Source of the DNA: Cladosporium sp. IMV 00045
Lineage: Eukaryota > Ascomycota > Dothideomycetes > Cladosporiales > Cladosporiaceae
Length of the DNA stretch: 64,000 bases
Direction: 5' to 3'
Assembly: GCA_001931905.2 (NCBI GenBank)
Contig: MSJI02000695.1
Coordinates: forward strand, 1 to 64,000
Both the position numbers and the translations under genes were made by a program. Below the pieces are notes generated by a model. That model did not search any database and was not told the origin of the DNA. It saw only the letters and a list, made by a program, of their open reading frames with translations. The stretch's first letter is position 1. Each line of letters begins with the position of its first letter. Positions 45,881 to 57,044 of the stretch are shown piece after piece.

Positions 45881-46424
45881 TTGAGCGTGGATTGAGAGTG
45901 CAGGGGGGTGAAGTGATGATATGCATATATTTTTTCTTGTACAGTAATTTACTTTGAACAAAGTAAAGGAACAAACATAGATGGCGGCGAACGTCGACCT
46001 ACCTGGCTTTGTCAGATGGGAGGGGGGGGGGGGGGGGGGTTTTGTCTTCTCATATTTTGACGTGTACATTCACTACCTACGCTGTTTCAATTTGCCATCG
46101 CGCCGCAAGAGGGGTTGACTGGTGGTGTAAGCGGGTGTATGAGTGATCACTTGCATGCGACATTTGTTTGTTTTTTGCTGGTGGGACCCGGGTGTAGCTG
46201 ATGGGGATAGCATCATTTTGGTCCTGACTCCACCTTGATCCCAGCTGATGGCTAGATAGTCATTTCTTGCCTGTGCGTAGAGATCTTCTGTATCGGAAAA
46301 GTGAATTCCGGTGATTTGTTCGTTTCTAAAGCATCTTCCCTCGCGTGCGATGGCTGGCTACGTGTTGTCTCGCTACTTCACGCACTCGCCAACCAAAACT
46401 CATCCCGCATCCTCGTCGTCTTCG
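45881..46424. other. Convergent 3' region, Lon / Zn2Cys6 factor
   Basis: The 544 bp between two converging stop codons includes an 18-nt G homopolymer, listed separately. No gene is seen. Confidence 0.5.
46022..46039 (+). repeat. G homopolymer (18 nt)
   Basis: Eighteen consecutive Gs, preceded by GATGGGA and followed by TTTT, lie between the ends of two convergent genes. The exact length is likely to be unreliable in the assembly. Confidence 0.9.
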
Positions 46425-48719
46425 TCAAAACATCCCCACCTCCCCACCAAACCCACCAGCAGCAGCATGCCCATCGAAAAGATTCCCCTCCGCCGCTCCT
46501 CCCAAGTACCCCAACCAGTCTTGCGAGAGGTGCATTACCGGATCTTCCACTTGGTGCTCGTACATGCTCTGCAGGTTGTCGTAGCAGTGTAGGAATTCGT
46601 TGTCGACTGCAAGGGGAAGGTGGGGAGTTGGGGGTGCTGTGTTTTGACGGGGTGGTTGTTGTTCTTGTTGTTGGTGGCTGGGCCAGGGTGGAGTGGTGGT
46701 CGTGCTGGTGTTGGGGGCTGCTGAGGGGGGGATGCTGGGTTGGTGGACTCTATCGTCGGGCGTCTGCATCAGGTGTGATACTGATGAGACAGAAGTGCTC
46801 GCCTCTACGTCCGACTGTTCTTTCGGAAGAGGTGAATGCACCACAGCCGCCGAATGCGTCTGCATTTCCAACGCATCAGCCAACACGGCATCGCTGAGCC
46901 GATCGAACACCTCATGGCAATGCCGCAGGGCATTCCATCGCTCAGCGACAGCGACCATGACGTTCGAGCACGCCCTGGAGATATGCGAAATATCAATGGC
47001 CTGCGGGTTCTGTTCCAATAGACAGCCCTCGACGCTCGTCGAGGCGTGGCAGCGCTGCTCGCGGAAATGCCTACTGACACTGTAGAGAAACGACAATCCC
47101 GCCATGAAAATGGACTGCAGCGTGATCCAGCTGTAGTTGATTTTGCGCGACTTGTGCAGCGCCGAGTAGGCTGTGATGGCTTGGATGGAGGAGGTGTAGA
47201 TGTTTTGCAGCGAGTGCTGTTGGTCGTAGCTCACGTCGGCTAGGAGGGGGCAGGGTCGCCAGATGCTCAGTCTTGCGTTGGCGTGCAGGACGCTGAACCA
47301 GGTTGGTGAGAGGAAGCAGGATTTTTCGGAGGGGTCGGAGGGGGTTGTGTCGTCTGTTAGGTTGAGGTGGTGGACTTGTGTTTGCCAGTCTTCGAGGTTT
47401 TGGGCGAGGTCGTCGCGCAGTTTTAGGGCGTCTGTGGTGGTCATTGAGGGGGATCGACGGCGGTGGAGCGTTGTGAGGACTTTACCGCATAGTAAGCGAT
47501 AGTTGATGATGGCTCTGAAGATTGCGATTCTCGAGACGCCTGAGATACTCGAAGGTGATGGGTGAAATTCCCCGGCGTCGGACTTGTCTGATGGTAGCAT
47601 GGCATCGATATCCTCGTCACGAATTGCAAGAGGCCGGCCGAGTATGTTGCTGGTCACTCTGTCCATTGCAATCAGGCACCAAAAGCATTTCCTCGAAATC
47701 TCTTGTTTCTGATAGCGTACGAGATCTGGTAGACCGAGCTCTGGAGTACACTTAAGTGGATATGCTGATTCCCTGTGAAGGCCGAGCTCCAGGCATATGC
47801 GAGCTGCAATGCCAACCAGATGCCACATGGAGGCAGAATTGTCTTTGATAGAGCTGCCTTGTCGGTATTGGCATAGCAGCAAAATAGCTTGTAGACTTTC
47901 GAGCCCACCGACCGCCAGGACGTGGTCAAGCTCCTGCATTGCCCTTGCATGGTGAGATTCGGCGCTGGGTAGCATTTGCCAATCGTACTTGTACACGCTT
48001 GCGGTTGCTATTGCGAGGGTCATGTTGAAGACGAAGGCTTCGTAGGGAGTCGCATGCGATGAGTAGTATGATTCGTCGCGATAGAACCTCTCCAGTATCT
48101 CGGCCAAGTGTGTGGGAGAGAGGAATGGGAAGGCTATAGCATCGTGCTCGAAGTAGGATCTAACGAGCTGCGACGCGAGATTTTCGGGTGGAAGCTCTTG
48201 TCTCCTTTTGGTGGAGCTTGATATTGATGGTGAAAGCACATTCTCGCTTTGTGCTACAGATGAGGATGCTGGCGGCGTTCCGTTCCTTGATACAGATGCG
48301 TCGACACTTGATCGTACTAGATCCGCGAACAAGACTCCACTCGTTGAGCCCAAATAGGGCTGTCGTTCCCCTGCAGCATTGATCGATAGGTAAGATACTT
48401 CACTAACGGCATCCGCTCTCTTCGTCGCATCTGTCGGATGTGATCTCTTTGTTTCCGCGGGTGAAGTACCTAGGTGCTCAGAACCAGCTTGGAGTCTTTT
48501 GATGTCATCCAGTAGACTTTTGTTGCGAGCCTCAGACTGGCGCAACCTTTTCTCGACTCGCTCAATATCGTCCGAGGTATATCGCCTTTGCCTCAGCTTG
48601 TCCGTGTAAGTGCAAGTGACATTGGCTCGAGCGCAGGATCCACATGGCTGTTGTTTGTCGCATCTGCCCTTTCGTCTGTAGCATCGATCGCAGTTGGACG
48701 CTTGCATAGTGAGCAACAC
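46425..48719 (-). CDS. Zn2Cys6 fungal transcription factor with Fungal_trans domain
   Basis: A single-exon frame of 764 residues. The zinc cluster lies at the extreme N-terminus, CX2CX6CX5CX2CX6C with cysteines at 10, 13, 20, 26, 29 and 36 (NCDRCYRRKGRCDKQQPCGSC). It is followed by a heptad-like stretch (DIERVEKRLRQSEARNKSLLDDIKRLQ) suitable for dimerisation. The Fungal_trans middle-homology domain covers about 190-560 and includes LVRSYFEHDAIAFPFLSP, WHLVGIAARICLELGLHRE and RKCFWCLIAMDRVTSNILGRPLAI. The C-terminal 130 residues are Ser/Thr/Gln/Pro-rich, as in activation regions. Met1 and Met5 are both possible starts. No target pathway can be deduced; no biosynthetic cluster surrounds it. Confidence 0.9.
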   Translation of the reverse strand: MLLTMQASNCDRCYRRKGRCDKQQPCGSCARANVTCTYTDKLRQRRYTSDDIERVEKRLRQSEARNKSLLDDIKRLQAGSEHLGTSPAETKRSHPTDATKRADAVSEVSYLSINAAGERQPYLGSTSGVLFADLVRSSVDASVSRNGTPPASSSVAQSENVLSPSISSSTKRRQELPPENLASQLVRSYFEHDAIAFPFLSPTHLAEILERFYRDESYYSSHATPYEAFVFNMTLAIATASVYKYDWQMLPSAESHHARAMQELDHVLAVGGLESLQAILLLCQYRQGSSIKDNSASMWHLVGIAARICLELGLHRESAYPLKCTPELGLPDLVRYQKQEISRKCFWCLIAMDRVTSNILGRPLAIRDEDIDAMLPSDKSDAGEFHPSPSSISGVSRIAIFRAIINYRLLCGKVLTTLHRRRSPSMTTTDALKLRDDLAQNLEDWQTQVHHLNLTDDTTPSDPSEKSCFLSPTWFSVLHANARLSIWRPCPLLADVSYDQQHSLQNIYTSSIQAITAYSALHKSRKINYSWITLQSIFMAGLSFLYSVSRHFREQRCHASTSVEGCLLEQNPQAIDISHISRACSNVMVAVAERWNALRHCHEVFDRLSDAVLADALEMQTHSAAVVHSPLPKEQSDVEASTSVSSVSHLMQTPDDRVHQPSIPPSAAPNTSTTTTPPWPSHQQQEQQPPRQNTAPPTPHLPLAVDNEFLHCYDNLQSMYEHQVEDPVMHLSQDWLGYLGGAAEGNLFDGHAAAGGFGGEVGMF

Positions 48720-49981
48720 ATGTGCTCAAGGCAATCGAGAGGGTCTGACGCGGTCTTCTCGGGCCTCCAGATTGATGTGTAGCGGTCCCAGGCTCCGATG
48801 TACGTTGGCCTTCTGAGTGAGCCCCACTTTCGGCAGAAAGACACTCCGCCAAACGTACATTCACATTTCGAGATACTACTATGCGACGGGTTATCTTATT
48901 CCAGTCGGTGATTGAAAAACACGGAACAATGTCTCCAATGCGGATGGAAATCGGAACGTCTCCATAATCGAGGCGAGTGCAACTCTACCTATCAATCACT
49001 GGAGACTGCAGAAACACCCGTTTAATGCAACGATGAAGCCAGCTGAACAAACGATTCTGCATTTGGCGGAACGATATTGATTTCGTCAAATGATTCGGCA
49101 CTTATGGGACTTCCATAAACTTGTTTTCATTTTGAAATACATTTGGTATATTGATAAATCAAACGATGTTCACCCTAGAGGACCGAGCGTTCTTCAAATG
49201 TCTCAGCGAAAGACAACATGTCTCACTCAGGTTGCACAGCATATCACTTCGTGATTGGAAATACCCAGCTAAATGAATCAACAAGTAATACAAAACCTCT
49301 GTACGCAAACATCTCCAACTTCTAGAAAGGCATGTTCTGCTGCTCTGGACGAAGTGAGTGCACGTCGTCGATTGCAACGAATGCTTCGGAGCAGGATTGA
49401 TTTTTCTTCAATATTTTTATACCTACTACCTCGATGTCTCTGTTTGAGACATAAATGTCTCAGAGAGGTTGCACGAACTGTCACGACATGCTGATATCTA
49501 CCTAGTATGACGGCCCTCACTGCTGTTGGGCGTCTGCGAATCAGCAGAACGGGAAGACACTCATGCTCTTAGACAATCTGACAATGATGTACGAGTGATC
49601 AAGAATCAATCGAATTCACGTAAGGGCAAGATCCTTTCACCAGTAGACTTTTGTTGGCTGTTTTGAGAGAATCACACACAAAATATCAAAGTCTTCTCGT
49701 AAGTCTAACTCATCGGCATGATAGATCCAGAAAATCATACATCAGGCGAAAGTGCCCTTCTCAATATCCCCGCTATCCATATTGACCTAGCGAACCCATT
49801 TTACATGGCGGAAGCAACAGGAGCACTCTTCAAAACGAGATAATTACGGTACGTGAGGAATTATCTGGAAGCATGTGATATCGTTCATTATTCGTGATGC
49901 TACGAGGTGACCGAAAGCTATGACAGGCTGACTTCTTCCAAGCATCATTCAGGCACAGATGCGGCCATTACACGCTACCAC
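48720..49981. other. Intergenic region between Zn2Cys6 factor and Con-6 gene
   Basis: The AT-rich 1.26-kb stretch holds the promoter of the Zn2Cys6 factor. Two similar words (ATGTCTCA followed within about 25 nt by GGTTGCAC) occur near 49210 and 49450. No gene is recognised. Confidence 0.45.
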
Positions 49982-50288
49982 CTAATCCTGGTTCAACCGC
50001 TCCTTCGCGCTCTCCTTCGCCTCTTGAGAAACCTGGGGGTTGTTGACAGTGGCCTTGAGACCACCAGCGCTGTGAAAGGTCAGAAGCTTGACCCAGCTGT
50101 AACATCACCATCAAAGGAGAAGGAATGTCTTACACATTGTTCGGGTTCTTGCCCTCGCTCGACTCGACGTTGCCACCATTGAACTCGTTGTCCAAGACTT
50201 CCTTGGAGTGCTGCTTCGCATCTTCGGAGGTGTTGGGGTTGTTGAGGTTGGCCTTGTGGCCGCCGACGATGTTGCCTGGGTTGGACAT
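49982..50288 (-). CDS. con-6: Con-6 family conidiation/stress protein (two Con-6 repeats)
   Basis: Exons 50288-50134 and 50069-49982 (64-nt intron) give an 80-residue hydrophilic protein. It consists of two Con-6 units. The first is MSNPGNIVGGHKANLNNPN followed by TSEDAKQHSKEVLD, and the second is AGGLKATVNNPQ followed by VSQEAKESAKERLNQD. The intron sits precisely between the units, after NPNN. The protein has no Cys or Trp and is Asn/Lys/Glu-rich, typical of disordered desiccation- or stage-induced proteins. Con-6 of Neurospora is abundant in conidia and lost on germination (established for the family). A protective role here is inference. An upstream in-frame Met exists, but MSNPGN is the family start. 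Confidence 0.93.
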
Positions 50289-51619
50289 GATGAGTTGTTG
50301 GAAAGTTGAGTCTGGTTTGGTTCTTTTGACGAATTGATTGTTGGAAGGCAAGGTGTTCTTGTGTAGTGATATCCCATTCTCTTGGGGATTTCTTCTGGCC
50401 TTATATAGCCCACCTCGAATCCTTCAGTCTTAATTGATCTTGAGCGGTGTACGTCTGGTTCATCATGATCGAGCAAGATCGCCTGTTGCCTTGCGGTTTT
50501 CAACAGAAGAAGGCATCATTGAAAGTCCTAGTCGAAACCTAGCACATCACTCAGAAGGTAAGGTGTGATGATCGCCTGCTATTGCCATGGTATCCGGCCG
50601 CTGCTAGCACAGGTGGGAAGATTGAAGCATCAGATCCGATGTCACTCGAATCCACCCATGGCAGATCTGGATCGCGCGCGATCGCACTAAACGACGCGTG
50701 ATCACGTTCCATCCGCCGGTAGTGCTTGCATGAGACCCTTTGGTCTTGTACCGGAGCGAATGAAAGGTATCGTTGGAGTTGATTTCACGGGATGTCATGA
50801 ACGTCACTCTGATCAGTCCATGAAGCGCGTAGCCGCGAAGACGCTTTGAGAAGGGGCCAATGCTTCATGCAATGCGATGCGGCACAAGCATGTCGGCGAC
50901 ATCAAAGCGTCATGTTGATGCATCTTGAATACGCAATCTCAATTGGGGGACGTCAAGAATCGATGGGTTGGTATATTTTAACTGTTTTGGATCTGCAAGG
51001 AACCGATCGCATCGTGGAGAAGATCGTGGAGAGATCGATCTTGACTCGACCCTGGAATTTGAACCCTTGGAGAGCACTAAGTACAACAATAGCAGTAAGC
51101 AGAAGGCCAAAGACAGTTATCTGCGTACTCTGAGATCCCGAGTTGGCCACTGCAGCGTAGAGACGGGGCACGCAATACCCATCATGTTGGTTCGTATCAC
51201 AATGAAATCCTCACAACAGTTCTCGAACACTGTCCTCAACCGACCAGACGACATTTTTGTCTCTTTCCGATTCGTTAAGCACTTGCCTCGAGATCAAAGT
51301 GCTTTCGGCCTCTCGTTTTGTGATGGTATCATCTCTCTTGCGACATGGTTGGAGAACATCCTGGAGCTGAAGTTCTAGGTTTTGCGGTGACTGTTGATGC
51401 TAAATGGTCTTAGTAGGCGTGCTTTGGCTTCATTTCCGCGATGATCAACAGGATAATAATGTGCTTGAATGTCTGAAACGGCCCCTTCTGTTCTCCAGCT
51501 CTTCCAAGCCATTTTTATCGTCTGCAGCATTCTACAGGTAAATCCATAGCATGCAGCAGACAATGCAGTTGAAGCACAATAGCTTTCTACAAAAAGAAAA
51601 ATCGCGTGACTAAGCGCGA
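50289..51619. other. Intergenic region upstream of Con-6 gene, no gene seen
   Basis: The 1.33 kb between the Con-6 start and the JmjC stop holds only short frames. The Con-6 promoter lies here on the minus strand and contains runs of CCTT/AAGG-like words near 50380-50400 (AGGAAG-type), which could be stress elements, but I cannot assign a site with confidence. Confidence 0.45.
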
Positions 51620-52945
51620 TCAATTCCACCAGAAACTGATGCTATAGCTCGTAGTCAGCGACTCGATGTAATGCCACCATCCAGCAGGGATATACAAGCA
51701 CTCCCCAGGGCCCACAAGGGCCTCTTGATACTCCATCTGAGCAACAAAAGCAGGGAACCTTTTTGCCTCCTGCACCTCCACATTCCCCTCTACCTCACGG
51801 TTGAGCCTAAACTCAACTTGCGAGGTATTCGACTCATTAATCCCATTTTCATCCACACCTCGTGGATACACGCTCGCCGACGCGTGCGGTGGATAAAGGC
51901 GGACGTATTTATACCCCAGTACCTGGCAGAAGATGTTATGATACGGGTCTGTGTGCAGCGGTGTTCTCGTGCCTTTTGGACCGAGCCAGACGTTTTTCTG
52001 CGGTTCGTCGACGGGCGGCACGGAGGGGAGGTCGAGCCTCGACTCCGGAATGGCCTCGGGAGGCGCGGAGAAGCAGTAATCGGGAGTTCTAATCTCTCGA
52101 AGGAGAGACGGGATTTGGTGGAAGAGGTTGTGTTGCCCTAAGTAGCCTATTTCGGCGGGTTTGTCGCGTAGGAGGTAGTCTTGCATAAATTGGCGGAACG
52201 GCATGATTTCTTGCCGCCAGTCGGCGTGGGTGTATGTCTCGCCGATTTCGATAGGCACGCAGCGTCGGCCGCCGAGGGTGGCGCGGAGCATGTGGGCTGG
52301 TTCTGGCCATGTTTGCATCGCTGGCCAGTCGTCGATTATCCCGGTGAGGAGGAGGGGTGTTGTGTTTTTGTCAATGTGGACTTGGAATGTCTCGAGGCTT
52401 GGACGACGAGAAGTTGGTACCTGATGTTCTGATCGCAGAGGTTCCGGTGGGCAGATATTGAAAGAAGGTGAACCAGACGTGAGGTCATCTTGCTCGACAA
52501 ATGTCTCAAGGTTTGCAAGTACGGCCTCGTAAAGCTCTCCACGAACAGTAGCGCCCGAAACAATCACTCCAAGATCCAGCACCTTGACTAGACCAGACAT
52601 CCAGTCATGACCATCCGCTGTGGAAGCATCGCGAAGCAGCTCAGCCGCCCGGTGAAGACTCGCCTCTTCGTACAAACGCAACCAACACGCTTTGACCTCG
52701 CGATACGGTCGGTTTTGAATATGGTCCTTGGCTAGTTGGAGAGCTTCCTGTGGTCTGATTTTCAGAATTGACAGAGCAGCGTCTCCGCATTCGTAGATCC
52801 GGTCATTTGGCTGGAAGCCGTCGATTTCTGCCTGGATTTCGCCGGCGAGAGAGCTCAGCAGTTCTTCATCGCTGGCACTGGGAGTTTTCGGCGTGCATTC
52901 TTTGCTGTCATCGACCGCATCGTTGGTTGTCGGCGGTAATGGCAT
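51620..52945 (-). CDS. JmjC/cupin-8 Fe(II)/2-oxoglutarate oxygenase (KDM8/JMJD5-like)
   Basis: A predicted 2-oxoglutarate-dependent oxygenase of 441 residues from Met at 52945. The N-terminal half is helical (DEELLSSLAGEIQAEIDGF...CWLRLYEEASLHRAAELL) like the N-terminal domain of JMJD5-type proteins. The C-terminal half is a JmjC/cupin-8 barrel. It includes PLLLTGIIDDWPAM and YLGQHNLFHQIPSL, and the iron ligands are TPLHTDPYHNIFCQ (His-x-Asp) and the distal His in PAGWWHYIESL. A Lys/Arg-lined YKYVRLYPP segment fits the 2-oxoglutarate site. The open frame continues upstream to 53287, overlapping the 3' end of YOS9, so the later Met is preferred; MNVMLLP (about 53191) is an alternative. The family includes protein hydroxylases and proteases, and the substrate is unknown. 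Confidence 0.87.
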   Translation of the reverse strand: MPLPPTTNDAVDDSKECTPKTPSASDEELLSSLAGEIQAEIDGFQPNDRIYECGDAALSILKIRPQEALQLAKDHIQNRPYREVKACWLRLYEEASLHRAAELLRDASTADGHDWMSGLVKVLDLGVIVSGATVRGELYEAVLANLETFVEQDDLTSGSPSFNICPPEPLRSEHQVPTSRRPSLETFQVHIDKNTTPLLLTGIIDDWPAMQTWPEPAHMLRATLGGRRCVPIEIGETYTHADWRQEIMPFRQFMQDYLLRDKPAEIGYLGQHNLFHQIPSLLREIRTPDYCFSAPPEAIPESRLDLPSVPPVDEPQKNVWLGPKGTRTPLHTDPYHNIFCQVLGYKYVRLYPPHASASVYPRGVDENGINESNTSQVEFRLNREVEGNVEVQEAKRFPAFVAQMEYQEALVGPGECLYIPAGWWHYIESLTTSYSISFWWN

Positions 52946-53234
52946 TCGCACGATATCGTCAGATGGATCATGTTGTGTGAAGTCCGCGTTCTGAAGTTGA
53001 GATTGATGGATCCTGGAGATTTGCCGGCGTTGTGCTGTAGCCTCTGCACACTTTCTAACGCGTGGGCCAGACGTACGGTCAAATGCAGGTGTGTGCACAT
53101 GCAAATTGTTTTTTTTTTGGATATAGAGACGCCTCATAGTATGAGAGTCCCAAAATACAAATTCGGACGACGGTAGCAGCATTACATTCATAAGATCAAA
53201 TACAGACGCAAGAACGCTAATCAAAGAAGCCCTA

Positions 53235-54867
53235 TCATAACTCGTCTTTGTAGTACTCCTCCTCACTCCCCTGTTGCTCGTTCTCATCCTCTGCAGGATC
53301 GCCCTGAGCCTGCTGCTGCGGCTTCTCTACCCTCCTAGAAGCTCCATCATCATTGCTCTCCTCCCCCTCCTCGTCGTCATTCTCAACGACATCTTTGCCA
53401 TACTCGCCACGATACTCCCTGCCCCCAGGCGTGTCAACCACAGTCAACTTCCAATGATCGCCACCAGCAACTTTCTCCAATTTCCTCTGTAAGTCTTCCA
53501 GGTTCTTCGTGTCGTGCAGGCCGAGCTTCTGCAGCTCTTCCTTAGACATCTTTTTCCCCCACGAGCTCGCCACCGTGTCGATGTACTTCTCCTTGCCGCC
53601 GCCGATGAAGGATTTCTCGATCTTCACGCCGTCCGGCACGATCACTCGGCCGCCGATGATGATGTCCCCAACGACCTGCACGTCTTCTTCCCCGAGCAGG
53701 TGTTCCATGCCAAAGGCTGCGGCGGCGGCCGGGTCGGCTTCCCAGATTTGCGCTTCTTTGACGGCGGAGTCGACGGCGGTCTTGATTGCTTCTTGGCTTT
53801 GTTTGTAGGTCTCGGCTTCTTCGGGCTTGAACACTGGGCGGCACATGATGCTGTTTGCGGCGTCTTGCTGCGGCGGTTGGAAGGCCACGTCGTTGCAGAG
53901 GCGTGGCGTTTGGATGACCATGAGGTAGGCGCAGGTCGACGTCTCTTTAATCAACGAAATGCGGTCCGCCCCAATTGAAGGGTTACAGTGGTACTGCGGT
54001 GTTTCGTCAGCATGCGATCGCCATTCAGGAAAAGCGTTTGCGCGTCTCCAAACTCACCTGAACTTCAATCCTTCTCTCCTTCCCTGTCAAGTCACACTCC
54101 GTCCCGCCCTCCAGTTTTTGCACCAAATACCTCGACTCACCCCTCGTGACCAACTCGCCATTCCCGCCCGTCTTCCTAACCGCATGCTCACTGACCTCCA
54201 GCGCGCCCTCGCCTTCCCACTTCTCCTCACTATGCGCTTTCGCATCCCTCTTCGCTTTCGCCTCATCATACCTTCCCAGCATGTAACCCTGCGTATTCGG
54301 ATCCTCGACAGGCGGATAGACCGGCATGCCCCTCGAAGGCGAGAGCTGGTGGAATTGCTTGACGCCTTGGTTGTAGCAGAAGCGGTAGCTCCACCAGCCG
54401 GACATGTAGTATATGCAGTTGCCGTGCATGCCCGCCAGCAGCTCCCAGCCGCGGTCGTTGGCGCGCGCCAGCTCTTTCTCCTGCTCCGCTTTGGACAGCG
54501 TGGAGTTCTCCTTGGGTTGTGCGGAAGGCTTTTCCACGTGTGGTATAGAACAGAGGTAGCGCTGTTTGTTGTGTAGCATCATTTCGTATTCGAGCTTCTC
54601 GTCCTCGTCGTCGTCTGATCCTTCGCTTTTCGGGTCATGGTTGTCGCGGTCCTTCTGGCGGCTGTAGTGCTCGACGTCGGCTTGGGTACTTGGCTCTCCG
54701 GCTTTTTTCAAGAGTGTTTGCGCTTGGTCTTCCAGCAAGTAGTCCTCGGTGAAGCGCACTTCGTATTGTGGGAATGCGAGCAGATCGTCATTGACGCTGA
54801 AGGCGTGTTGCGATCCGAGGACGAGCGCTGGCCGCAAGAGGGCTGGGAGCGCCCAGAAGTGCTTCAT
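53235..54867 (-). CDS. YOS9: ER lectin Yos9/OS-9, with C-terminal KDEL
   Basis: This is the luminal sensor of ER-associated degradation that binds trimmed N-glycans on misfolded proteins and delivers them to the Hrd1 ligase. Exons 54867-54058 and 53993-53235 (64-nt intron) give 522 residues. A signal peptide (MKHFWALPALLRPALVLG) begins the protein. The MRH lectin domain shows CSIPHVEK, then MHGNCIYYMSGWWSYRFCYNQGV, then ECDLTGKERRIEVQ-YHCNPS across the splice join, then CAYLMVIQTPRLC. Acidic linkers follow, and the protein ends EEYYKDEL, a classical ER-retrieval signal as expected for this family (HDEL in yeast). The splice join restores the paired cysteines of the MRH fold, which is good evidence for the intron. 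Confidence 0.94.
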
Positions 54868-55374
54868 TGTTGCCGGTGCCGGTTTTGTGAGAAGTATGTG
54901 TGCATTTGAAAAGGCGGCGAGAAACAGAAGTGCCAGTGGTCAATTGGTGTTGTCTTTGGCAGATTGGCCAGGTGTTTGTTCGCGATCCGCTACGATGACG
55001 ATCTGGTCTGGGGTTGCAAACAAAGGGACGTGAAGCTCAAGCGAGGCCTCGGTCTATTCAGCCATCTTCCAGAAAGTCAATCACCGCCCTGTATTTCTTC
55101 AGCCATACATGACTATGACTGTTTTCGACTAATATTCCCAGAAAAATTGAAACCTCAGATAAATATTTATTGGGCGCATTAAGATACGACGAAGACAACG
55201 AACAATGCTCCAGAATAGCTGCTTTGAATAATCCCGCCATTATAGCTAGAAGCCCTTTTGCCGGTCTTCTGCTAGCATCTAGAGATACTACATATTACAG
55301 AGTCCTCGAATATCTTACAAAACCAACCCGTTCAAATAACATTCCAGTGACATGCGTGCTCAGGCTACAATCGA
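54868..55374. other. Intergenic region between YOS9 start and PPTase stop
   Basis: The 507 bp contains the YOS9 promoter on the minus strand and an AT-rich part near 55130-55180. No gene is seen. Confidence 0.5.
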
Positions 55375-56355
55375 TCACACTCCCACCTCCCTAGCAGCAG
55401 CCTCACCACCCACATCTCCCACCCGGGGCTCCATGCACGCCAAACATACAGCAGTAGCGTACTCGCCATCGTGGCTAATACTGATCTTGACGACTTGACC
55501 AGCCTCGCCTCCATCCGCGTCTACATCCACAGGAGCATCGAACTCTGCCTTCTCCGCACTCCTGTCTGCGTCCTGCTCCTCGCTCTCGCTAGAACTCCGA
55601 CTCTCAAGCACCGGCGCGCACAGAGGCAAGCTACCCACCCCTTTGAGTTGATTCGTACCGCGTTGAGCGGGTTTGTCGAGAATGACGCCGTAGGTTGCTA
55701 ATGTGTTGGCGTTGATGTCGGCTTCGAGTTCGAGTTCGAGGTCGTTCTTGCCTTTTCTGGGTTTGCCGGTTTTTCTGTTGAGTCCTCTCGCTGCTGCTAC
55801 TGCTGCTGTGGGTGAGGCGTTGGTGCGGATTTGGATGTCGGAGAATGTCAGGCGGCGCCAGGTGCATGCCTTTACGATGGCTTCTTTTGCTGCCCATCTG
55901 CGAGTGAGCGTTAGCTGGTGTTGATTCTATTGGCGATGCTTTGAAATTTTGTGATTGCTTTTGCAATCGATTGACTCAAGAGATAAAACGACCGAAAGAT
56001 AAACAAAAATCTCAAGAAAATCCAAAGAACATAGACGAAAAGAGCCAAACCTCAAGAACAAGAAGTCAAGAAATGAACACCCATCAAGCACTCACCTCCC
56101 ACACAAAAACTTGCCCACATCCCTCAAAAACTTCTCATTGCCCGACTTCCAATGCCTGCCGTTGTCACTATCCGCACGGCTCAGCCTCTCACCGAACCGC
56201 CGGTAGAAGTAGTGCTGCTCGCGCGCCGTCAGAACTTTTCCCACAAAGCGTACGAAAGCATGTCGGTTTGCCACCAGCTCGTGGATGCGTGCTGTCGCTG
56301 CGATGTCGGTGCCGATGGAGAGGGCAGGGAAGGGGAAGGGCCGGGGTGGTGGCAT
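55375..56355 (-). CDS. PPT2: AcpS-type 4'-phosphopantetheinyl transferase (holo-ACP synthase)
   Basis: This enzyme transfers 4'-phosphopantetheine from CoA to a carrier-protein serine. Exons 56355-56096 and 55897-55375 (198-nt intron) give 260 residues. Motif 1 is LSIGTDIAATARI (Asp17) and motif 2 is RWAAKEAIVKA across the splice junction (Glu92, Lys96). A C-terminal ISISHDGEYATAVCLA strand completes the ACPS fold. The join AG-A restores Arg87 and the metal-binding Glu region, which supports the intron. The protein is longer than bacterial AcpS (about 120 aa) because of a Lys-rich then Glu/Asp-rich insertion between motif 2 and the last strand. The family fits mitochondrial Ppt2, which activates the type II acyl carrier protein. 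A clear presequence is not visible, so cytosolic action remains possible. Confidence 0.88.
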
Positions 56356-57044
56356 TGTTGCTGTTGTGGTTAATGGATGGAGGTATGTGGCGAGTGCTGA
56401 TGCGAGGGTGGGTATGGTTGTTGTGATTTCGGATTGATTTTTCTGCTTCCTCCCTCTCTTCTTGCTTTTTTTCTTTCTTGAAAAAAATCAAACTTTTTTT
56501 TTAGAGTCTCATATATGTACTTTGAAAGAGTGTTGGGTTTGGATGTTTACAGGTCATTCTGAGGTTTCATCGACGGATGGGTACGGTAAGGGATTTGGGA
56601 GGGCAGCGGAGGTGGAGCTATGTCACGTGCAGGCGCCAGGAGGGGGACATCAGACGACAGACTCATTGTAGACATTTTCGGAAAGACAAAAGAGTAATGC
56701 CTACACGTTTGAGAGATACAAGTGGTTGAAGCAGATGCTGCCGCTTTAAGGTATATTTACAGGTGAGCTTCCGGCCTTGGTAGGAGGGCTTCTCTATTCG
56801 AAGAAGGCCGCACGCTCACCAAGACCGCTCTTTAAGCTCTACAAACAGGGCATATCATCCTTCTTCAACTCCCACCATCTTTCCTCAGAGTCAACAAAGC
56901 CAGGTCAAAACCTAGCTCAGTGCTTTCCCTCCCGCTTCTCGTTGCTACCTTCAGCCTCCTTGAGGAATTGCCTTTTGCGTCCAGTCAGCTTTGTGTGTTC
57001 CCACAGGTATCCCTTCTAGATTGCAAGAAATGCGATCATGACAA
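56356..57044. other. Intergenic region between PPTase start and ATP19 stop
   Basis: The 689 bp begins with a T/C-rich promoter segment for the PPTase (T runs near 56464-56503). The rest has no gene. Confidence 0.5.
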
